Positions 58,347-64,000 of a DNA stretch of 64,000 nt are shown here, piece after piece (position 1 is the stretch's first letter; the number at the start of each line of letters is the position of its first letter). The notes beneath the pieces were generated by a model. That model did no database searches and had not been told where the DNA came from. It saw only the letters and a program-made list of their open reading frames with translations. Location of the stretch: the NCBI RefSeq assembly GCF_019392335.1, contig NZ_JAHXRQ010000009.1, positions 1 through 64,000 of the forward strand. Reading direction: 5' to 3'. Source of the DNA: Mameliella sp. CS4 (GTDB lineage Bacteria; Pseudomonadota; Alphaproteobacteria; Rhodobacterales; Rhodobacteraceae). Made by a program: the position numbers and the translations under genes.

Positions 58347-58650
58347 ATGTTCTGCATGCCCGCGAGGGCGCAACCGGTTCAGTTTGACCCCGAGCGGATC
58401 GGACGGATCGTAGCCACCCGGCGCCAGTCCACCGGCACGGGTGGCTTGCGCAAACAGGCCGTCGGCGACCACAAGAAGACACGGTCAGCAGCCACGGCGG
58501 CGCCTGGGCCGTCCCGATGTTCCGTTCAAGGATAGCCTGACCGGCTGTCGCAACGCCTTGGTCGTGGATCAGCATCATCTGCTGACCAAGCACCATTGGT
58601 TTGCCGGACGCTCGGGCGGCCCGGTCTTGGCGATCGGGGCCGACCGGCAA
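58347..58650 (+). pseudogene. Decayed copy of the protease paralogue
   Basis: The stretch opens ATG at 58347 and reads AQPVQFDPERIGRIVATRRQSTGTGG, clearly the start of the protease family, then loses the frame near 58470-58510. In another frame from about 58505 it reads GRPDVPFKDSLTGCRNALVVDQHHLLTKHHWFAGRSGGPV. This matches the His-loop region (GRLDMLFKNGKTGFCTAFIVDDQHILTNHHC) of the intact copies, followed abruptly by a Ser-loop-like SGGPV. A frameshift plus an internal deletion of the middle of the domain are implied. No longer product is possible. This shows copy turnover within the array. Confidence 0.7.
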
Positions 58651-59022
58651 GAGCTACTGGCCCGGGTGCCGGAGCTTTTGCGGAGTGCCAATGTGGCCGC
58701 GAGAATGGCCAGCGAATACCTCGACGATATCCTAAAGATCGAGGAAATGGCGGTTCGCATCGTCGCGGTGACGACGCACTCGCGGCGCGCGCCGGGCGTG
58801 GGAAGCCAACATACGGCGCATTTCCGGCAACGCGCAGGAGGCAAAGAAGCCGGACAAGACCTTGTGGCAGGTCCGCCTGATCACCATACGCTGGCGTGCG
58901 TCGCGCGATGCCGCAAGGGCGCAATCAAATTAGGGTGCTTGGAGGCAAGGAATTCTTTACTTGGCGGCAGGGCAGCAGGCAAAGTAGTTTCAAACAGTAT
59001 TCTTTCCAACGGGGACATTATC
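58651..59022. other. 372-bp gap between the decayed copy and the beta-helix protease, no gene seen
   Basis: I see no supported gene. The frame stays open by chance and reads into the next gene. The last 60 bp are AT-richer and probably hold the promoter and the GGGGAC ribosome site of the next gene. Remnants of the decayed protease may extend into the first part. Confidence 0.4.
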
Positions 59023-62000
59023 ATGCGTCAACTCATGTCAGCACTCGCACTTTGTGCAGGGGCGGCGGTCGCATTCGGCCCGGCCAGTGCGCAACAGGCT
59101 CCTGCCGAATTCGATCCCTCCGACTTTGGCAAGATCGTCATCCAGCCACGCCAATCGGCGGGCGGTGACGGTCTGGTCTTCGAACAGGCCTTCGGCGACT
59201 ACCAGAACGAGCCGATCATCAAATACGGTGAGAACAGCCCGATCATCAAGCTGGGCCGCCCGATCGGGCGCCTGGACATGCTGTTCAAGAACGGCAAGAC
59301 GGGTTTTTGTACCGCCTTCATCGTCGACGATCAGCACATCCTAACCAACCACCACTGCATTCCCGGCATGGACGGCGATCCGACCGGCAAGGACAGTGGC
59401 GTTCAGGCCGCGCAGTTCGTGGCGGGCTTTATCAAGCCCGGCAGCTCGGAAGGCGTCGACCGCTATACCGTCAGCCCGCAGATCATCGAAACCAGCCGCG
59501 AGCTGGACTACACGGTGCTGCGCGTTTTCGGGAACCCCTCGACCAAATATGGCATGCTGAAGCTTGCCAATGAAGATCCGCAGGACAGCGAATTCCTCTG
59601 GATCATCGGTCACCCGCAGGGCCAGGCCCAGCATATCAGCCGCGAAGGCTGTGCCGCCGCGATTCCCGCAATCTCGGCTGAAGGCAAGTTGATGCACAGC
59701 TGTGACACGCTGGGTGGCAACTCCGGCTCGCCTGTCATTCGTCTCAGCGACCATGCCGTGATCGGCCTGCACCACGCGGGCGACAGCCGCACCGGCTTCA
59801 ACATGGCGATCCCGATGACCCGCATCCTGCCGCAAAGCCGCGTGCTCAAGGCGACGGCGGACCGGACTATCGACCCCGATCCGGACAAAGACAAGAAGGT
59901 CGTCGTCGATCCGAACCGTGCGCATGCGCAGGCCTGCTCGGCCATGTGGGCCGAGGCCAAGATCCTGGGTTGTGCCGGCTACGAGGTCTATGCCTCGGAA
60001 TGCGGCGACCACACCTTTGCCCCGATGGCGCAGCGCATCATCGAGCGTGAATGCTCGATCCCCGACCGGACGGTGGACACCACCAAGAAGCCGGTTGAGC
60101 ACGGTGGGCCGGTCCTGACGGTGAAACCCTCGGGCGGCAACTATTCCGACCTGGCCGCAGCCGTTGCGGCGGCAGAGCCGGGCACGCGCATCGAGGTCTA
60201 CCCGGGCACCTATACCCGTGGCATCGACGTGTCGAAGCCGCTGGAAATCGTCGGTGTCGGCAACAAGCGTGATATCGTCCTGAAGGTGGCCGACGACAAC
60301 GCGATCCGCTGGACCGCGGAATCCGGCCTGGTCTCGAACATCTCGATCCACCAGGACGGCGGCAAGTTCTTCAACTTCCACGTGGCGGCCGGTTCGGTCA
60401 TCATCGAGAACAACGACATGACCTCCAAGGGTCTGGCCGTTCTTGCGATCCGTGCCAATGATGGCGCCACTATCCGCAACAACACCATCCGCGACGGTGC
60501 CCAGGGCGGTATCTTCATGTTCGAGGCGGGCCGCGCGACGCTGGAAGGCAACACGATCTTCGGCAACTCGCTGGCAGGCCTGGAACTGAAAGAGGGCGCC
60601 GACCCGGTCGTCAAGGGCAACACCTTCCGCGATGGCGGCGGTTCGGGCATCTTCATCAACGAAGGTGGCAAGGGCCGGTTCGAAGGCAACACGATCTTCA
60701 ACAACTCGCTGTCGGGGATCGAGGTGAAGGCCGCGGACAACCCGATGATCTCGGGCAACACCATCCGCGACGGTCAACAGGGCGGCATCATGGCCTCTGA
60801 CGGCGCCGTGGCGCGCATCACCGGCAACGAGATCTACGGCAACGCCTATGCCGGGATCGAGATCAAGACCGATGCCAACCCGCAGGTCTACAACAACAAG
60901 GTGCGCGACGGTCAGCAGTCGGGTATCTATGTCCACGATGGCGGCCGCGGCGTGATCGAGAACAACGAGATCTTCCGCAACGGCTTCTACGGTGTCTCGG
61001 TCAAGGGCGACTCGAACCCGACGGTCCGTGACAACAAGATCTATGGCAACATCTACGAGGCGATCCGCATCCGCGAAGGCGGCGGCGGCACCTATGAGCG
61101 CAACGACCTGTCGGGCAACACCGCCGGCACCTTCCGCATCGAACCCGATGCCGGCAAGGTCATCCGGATCGGCAACATCGAAGGCCCGGGCAAGGTGACC
61201 CGGACTCCGGACCCGGTCAGCACCAACGTCGTGACGGTCAAGGCCTCGGGTGGCGGTGACTACACCAGCCTGGCGGATGCTGTCCGCGCGGCAGAGCCGA
61301 ATGCCCGTATCGAGGTCTATCCCGGCGTCTACACCCAGGGCATCGACGTGTCGAAGCCGCTGGAAATCGTCGGGGTCGGCCCGGTCAAGGACATCGTCCT
61401 GCGGGTGGCCGATGACAATGCGATCCGCTGGACCGCAGAGTCGGGCCGCGTGGCGCGCATCTCGATCCACCAGAACGGCGGCAAGTTCTTCAACTTCCAC
61501 GTCGCGGCGGGTTCGGTCATCATCGAGGACAACGACATGACCTCGAAGGGCCTGGCGGTTCTGGCGATCCGTGACAACAAGGATGCCACCGTCCGTCGCA
61601 ACACCATCCACGACGGTGCCCAGGGCGGTATCTTCATGTTCGAGGCAGGCAAGGCGACGATCGAGGGCAACACGATCTTCGGCAACTCGCTGGCAGGCCT
61701 GGAGCTGAAAGAGGGCGCCGACCCGATCGTCAAGGGCAACACCTTCCGCGATGGCGGCGGTTCGGGCATCTTCATCAACGAAGGTGGCAAGGGCCGGTTC
61801 GAAGGCAACACGATCTTCAACAACTCGCTGTCGGGGATCGAGGTGAAGGCCGCGGACGATCCGCTGATCTCGGGCAACACCATCCGCGACGGTCAACAGG
61901 GCGGCATCATGGCGTCCGAAGGGGCCATCGCCCGGATCACCGGCAACGAGATCTACGGCAACGCCTATGCCGGGATCGAGATCAAGACCAACGCCAACCC

Positions 62001-62304
62001 CTCGGTCTATGACAACATCCTGCGCGATGGTCAGCAGTCCGCGATCTACATCCATGACGGTGGCCGTGGCGTGATCGAGAACAACGAGATCTTCCGCAAC
62101 AGCTTCTACGGTGTGTCCGTCAAGGGCAAGTCGACCCCGCTGGTGCGTGGCAACAAGATCTTCGGCAACGTCTACGAGGCGATCCGTGTCCGCGAAGGCG
62201 GTGGCGGCACCTACGAGAACAACGATCTGACCGGGAACACCGCCGGTGCCTTCCGGATCGAGGCGGACGCCGGCAACGTCATCCGCCGCGGCAACAAGGA
62301 ATAA
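59023..62304 (+). CDS. Secreted trypsin-like protease fused to two tandem beta-helix domains (1093 aa)
   Basis: I start at 59023, where GGGGAC precedes an ATG followed by a signal peptide (MRQLMSALALCAGAAVAFGPASA-Q). The S1 domain is intact: His111 (LTNHHC), Asp162 (LDYTVL), Ser234 (GGNSGSPV). The four-cysteine module begins at C305. From residue 365 come two near-identical domains of 373-residue period. Each begins with a TVKxSGG segment, then VYPGxYTxGIDVSKPLEIVGVG, and continues with PbH1-like beta-helix rungs such as GNTIFGNSLAGLELKEGADP and GGGSGIFINEGGKGRFEGN. Such helices often bind polysaccharides. A strong terminator follows. The frame is also open upstream to 58441, but that part is decayed sequence. 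Confidence 0.88.
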   Translation: MRQLMSALALCAGAAVAFGPASAQQAPAEFDPSDFGKIVIQPRQSAGGDGLVFEQAFGDYQNEPIIKYGENSPIIKLGRPIGRLDMLFKNGKTGFCTAFIVDDQHILTNHHCIPGMDGDPTGKDSGVQAAQFVAGFIKPGSSEGVDRYTVSPQIIETSRELDYTVLRVFGNPSTKYGMLKLANEDPQDSEFLWIIGHPQGQAQHISREGCAAAIPAISAEGKLMHSCDTLGGNSGSPVIRLSDHAVIGLHHAGDSRTGFNMAIPMTRILPQSRVLKATADRTIDPDPDKDKKVVVDPNRAHAQACSAMWAEAKILGCAGYEVYASECGDHTFAPMAQRIIERECSIPDRTVDTTKKPVEHGGPVLTVKPSGGNYSDLAAAVAAAEPGTRIEVYPGTYTRGIDVSKPLEIVGVGNKRDIVLKVADDNAIRWTAESGLVSNISIHQDGGKFFNFHVAAGSVIIENNDMTSKGLAVLAIRANDGATIRNNTIRDGAQGGIFMFEAGRATLEGNTIFGNSLAGLELKEGADPVVKGNTFRDGGGSGIFINEGGKGRFEGNTIFNNSLSGIEVKAADNPMISGNTIRDGQQGGIMASDGAVARITGNEIYGNAYAGIEIKTDANPQVYNNKVRDGQQSGIYVHDGGRGVIENNEIFRNGFYGVSVKGDSNPTVRDNKIYGNIYEAIRIREGGGGTYERNDLSGNTAGTFRIEPDAGKVIRIGNIEGPGKVTRTPDPVSTNVVTVKASGGGDYTSLADAVRAAEPNARIEVYPGVYTQGIDVSKPLEIVGVGPVKDIVLRVADDNAIRWTAESGRVARISIHQNGGKFFNFHVAAGSVIIEDNDMTSKGLAVLAIRDNKDATVRRNTIHDGAQGGIFMFEAGKATIEGNTIFGNSLAGLELKEGADPIVKGNTFRDGGGSGIFINEGGKGRFEGNTIFNNSLSGIEVKAADDPLISGNTIRDGQQGGIMASEGAIARITGNEIYGNAYAGIEIKTNANPSVYDNILRDGQQSAIYIHDGGRGVIENNEIFRNSFYGVSVKGKSTPLVRGNKIFGNVYEAIRVREGGGGTYENNDLTGNTAGAFRIEADAGNVIRRGNKE
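60106..62304 (+). repeat. Tandem 1119-bp direct repeat inside the beta-helix protease
   Basis: Bases from about 60106 to 61185 recur at about 61225 to 62304 with an exact offset of 1119 bp (373 codons), checked at two distant points. Long stretches are identical or nearly so, including at the third codon position. This indicates recent duplication or gene conversion of a whole beta-helix domain. Confidence 0.88.
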
Positions 62305-62339
62305 GCGCCGGACCCAGGTTCAGCGCCTGACAAAGCCAG

Positions 62340-62380
62340 ACCGCGCGGAGAGACATCTCCGCGCGGTTTTTTCTTTTTTT
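62340..62380 (+). terminator. Rho-independent terminator of the protease array
   Basis: ACCGCGCGGAGA (62340-62351), loop GACA and TCTCCGCGCGGT (62356-62367) are followed by a 13-base T-rich tract. It is 36 bp past the stop of the beta-helix protease. Confidence 0.92.
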
Positions 62381-62412
62381 GGGGGGCTGGCTCTGTTGCA
62401 AGGGGCAGTCCC

Positions 62413-62781
62413 ATGACCTCGCTTTGCCGATCCCTTGCCCTGCCGTTTGTGGCTCTTCTTGCGAGTCCGGCATTGGCGCAGAATTTCGAGAGCGAAGTTT
62501 CGCCGGCCTCGGTCGAGGCCTGCGCTGACGCCCGCCGCAGCGAGAGCGTCTGCAGGTTCGCCTGTTGACTTGCGGCAGACGCGCTTTGATCGGCCCGTGA
62601 TTCCTACGGGCTCTGGCGAGACGCCCCAGGTCTGAGCGGCAAGCACGACCCGACCTAGGGCGTGATCGACTGGGCAGCAGGGCGCTATCACACCGAGGTC
62701 AGGACCATCAGCCCAAGGCCGGTCATTTTCCCGGATGAACTCCGGGCCTGGGTCGTTTCCGGGACTTGGGCGCGCAAATAG
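62413..62781 (+). pseudogene. Possible remnant of a secreted small protein
   Basis: The ATG at 62413 opens a signal-peptide-like start (SLCRSLALPFVALLASPALA-QNFESEV), then the frame stops with TGA at 62566. In the same frame, protein-like sequence resumes after two more stops (GVIDWAAGRYHTEVRTISP, PDELRAWVVSGTWARK) and ends at 62781. A decayed secreted protein is likely. It may be related to small Cys-containing inhibitor-like proteins of this group, but I could not confirm a family. Confidence 0.35.
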
Positions 62782-62982
62782 CGACAATCGGGGCTTTGTC
62801 GAATTCTACTTCGGACTTTGCGCCTTCGATGGCTGCCGGGGGTATCAGGACGGCGCACCGCCGGCCAAACCCAACTGGGGCGGTGCCTGCCGGTGCGGCG
62901 CATCCGGGCCTGAGACGCCTTTACCCTTGCATTCCCGCGCGTGATGCGGTTCCTGCCCAGCAAGACAAGCAAGGGGATGATC
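62782..62982. other. Intergenic sequence before purS
   Basis: No gene is supported in these 200 bp. The last 15 bases hold the purS ribosome site (AAGGGG). Any purS promoter should lie here or in the remnant upstream. Confidence 0.4.
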
Positions 62983-63213
62983 ATGAAAGTGCGCGTGCAT
63001 GTGATGCTCAAGGACGGGGTTCTGGATCCGCAGGGCGAGGCGGTGCGCCATGCGCTTGGCGCCTTGGGCTTTGACGGGGTCGGATCGGTGCGCCAGGGCA
63101 AGGTGATCGAGATGGACCTGGCCGATGGAACGCCCGAGTCCACCGTGGCCGAGATGTGCGAAAAGCTGCTCGCGAACACGGTGATCGAAAGCTACCGCAT
63201 CGAGGTCCTGTGA
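62983..63213 (+). CDS. purS: Phosphoribosylformylglycinamidine synthase subunit PurS
   Basis: PurS is the small scaffold of the three-part PurLQS enzyme that makes FGAM. The 76-residue protein begins MKVRVHVMLKDGVLDPQGEAVRHALGALGF and ends ESYRIEVL, typical of PurS. The start is the ATG behind AAGGGGATG. In related genomes it is followed by purQ, but here the next gene, overlapping by one base (TGATG), is an alcohol dehydrogenase. The purC-purS link is also interrupted upstream. Confidence 0.9.
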   Translation: MKVRVHVMLKDGVLDPQGEAVRHALGALGFDGVGSVRQGKVIEMDLADGTPESTVAEMCEKLLANTVIESYRIEVL

Positions 63214-64000
63214 TGCGCGCGGCTGTCCTGAGCGAGTACCAGGCGCCGCTGAGCATCGAGACCCGCCCCGATCCCGCCTGTCCCGATGACGGTGTGGTGC
63301 TCAAGGTGCAGGCCTGCGGGGTCTGCCGCTCTGACTGGCACGGCTGGATGGGGGAACACCCCAGGGTGAAACCGGGCGCTATCGGCGGTCATGAATTCTG
63401 CGGCGAGGTTGTCGAGGCTGGCGCGCGCGCGCAATTCTCTGTCGGGGACGTTCTGGTCGCGCCCTTCCTTCTGGGCTGCGGCACCTGCAACGACTGCCGC
63501 GCCGGGGCACAACACACCTGCAACGACATGGTCTATCCGGGCATCGGTTCGGACGGGGCCTTTGCGGAATACGTCGCCGTGCCGCGCGATTTCAACCTGT
63601 CGCGCCTGCCCGATTTCATGACGCCGCGCACCGCCGCGGGGCTGGGTTGCCGGGTGATGACTTCCTGGCATGCGCTGACCGACCGGGCCGCGCTGCAGCC
63701 GGGCGAATGGCTGGCGGTACATGGCACCGGCGGGATCGGCCTTGCCGCTCTCTTGATCGGCAAGGCGATGGGCGCGCGGGTGATCGCCGTGGACGTGGTG
63801 CGCGAAAAACTGGACCATGCGCTGGCACATGGTGCTGACGCGGTGGTCGATGCCTCGGACGGCAAGGCGCATCGTGCCATCAAGGACCTGACCGGCGGCG
63901 GCGCTCATGTCTCGATCGAGGCGGTGGGCATCGCGGCCACGGCCAATGCCTCCATCAAGTGCCTGCGCCCGCTGGGCCGCCACGTTCAGGTCGGAATGCC
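63213..64000 (+). CDS. Zinc-dependent alcohol dehydrogenase (partial, 3' end outside window)
   Basis: The ATG at 63213 overlaps the purS stop. The 262 visible residues carry the medium-chain dehydrogenase features: catalytic zinc ligands in VQACGVCRSDWHGW near residue 35 and GGHEFCGEVVEAG near residue 58; structural zinc cysteines in GCGTCNDCRAGAQHTCND near residue 87; and the nucleotide loop HGTGGIGLAALLIGKAMGARVIAVD near residue 170. The end is cut by the window edge. Medium-chain enzymes oxidise alcohols with NAD(P). The substrate is unknown. It may be co-transcribed with purS, which is an odd neighbour. Confidence 0.85.
   Translation, partial: MRAAVLSEYQAPLSIETRPDPACPDDGVVLKVQACGVCRSDWHGWMGEHPRVKPGAIGGHEFCGEVVEAGARAQFSVGDVLVAPFLLGCGTCNDCRAGAQHTCNDMVYPGIGSDGAFAEYVAVPRDFNLSRLPDFMTPRTAAGLGCRVMTSWHALTDRAALQPGEWLAVHGTGGIGLAALLIGKAMGARVIAVDVVREKLDHALAHGADAVVDASDGKAHRAIKDLTGGGAHVSIEAVGIAATANASIKCLRPLGRHVQVGM

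Noticed and set aside
59341..62055. A 904-codon open frame on the minus strand, opposite the beta-helix domains
   Set aside because: It is a mirror of the highly repetitive plus-strand gene with its strong codon bias, has no ribosome site, and its repeats simply reflect the duplicated DNA.
62735..62944. Aromatic/Cys-rich open frame before purS
   Set aside because: No ribosome site and overlaps a probable pseudogene. It may hold remnant coding sequence but cannot be supported as a gene.

Overview
The window is GC-rich DNA from an alphaproteobacterium, most likely a Rhodobacteraceae member of the Roseobacter group. This rests on family recognition, not on a database search. The pointers are ctrA next to a SciP/DUF1153 gene, the zeta inhibitor of the F1F0-ATPase beside purC, the double-length dCTP deaminase, trmFO, the plsX-fabH-ihfA-MerR block, the alphaproteobacterial GTTC-N7-GTTC LexA box and many Rhodobacteraceae-type unknown proteins. 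Most of it is ordinary chromosomal housekeeping sequence with tight operons, including many 4-bp ATGA overlaps.

Layout. 1-330: end of a protein made of 20-residue repeats (60-bp DNA repeats). 394-2342: unknown protein plus DMT exporter. 2415-4142: erpA and a secreted trypsin-fold protein without a catalytic triad. 4329-13073: dgt, cation/proton antiporter, then argS-SPOR-nagZ-scpA-scpB and a 57-residue basic protein. 13081-19336 (minus strand): dCTP deaminase, tRNA-Pro(GGG), MerR regulator, ihfA, fabH, plsX, rpmF, yceD. 19426-22426: bamE, olsB, phoD. 22573-29584: mnmA, sciP, ctrA, ligA, recG and a 40-residue membrane peptide gene behind a LexA-type box. 29780-38057: NifU-like scaffold, hisI, gluQRS, methyltransferase, trmFO, enoyl-CoA hydratase, thioesterase, speE, speD, zinc-ribbon membrane protein. 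38316-39268: rplM-rpsI. 39404-49488: accessory enzymes and transporters (glycosyltransferase, sulfotransferase, TetR, ppk2, lipoprotein hydrolase, metA, P-loop protein, two DMT exporters, FadL porin). 49723-50675: a broken Hint-domain gene. 50777-52369: ATPase zeta subunit, purC and a small protein. 52422-62304: an array of secreted trypsin-like proteases. 62983-64000: purS and a zinc alcohol dehydrogenase cut by the window end.

The most unusual part is 52422-62304, about 10 kb between purC and purS. It carries one protease-dead S1 paralogue, three intact ones and one decayed copy, all in the same direction. The three intact proteins share a signal peptide, an EFDPxDFGK segment, a His/Asp/Ser triad and a four-cysteine module with identical spacing (C-x11-C-x9-C-x16-C). 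They then diverge completely: an unknown C-terminal domain; long helices plus Sel1-like repeats and a peptidoglycan-binding-like end; or two near-identical beta-helix domains. The dead paralogue at 2856-3983 is a distant relative. I read this as a locally expanded periplasmic or secreted protease family with swapped effector ends, inserted into a purine gene order. Function is inferred, not shown.

Secondary points of interest are the LexA box with a small membrane peptide beside recG, a 16-bp perfect inverted repeat between an enoyl-CoA hydratase gene and trmFO, a dispersed intergenic repeat present three times, and the doubly broken Hint-domain gene.
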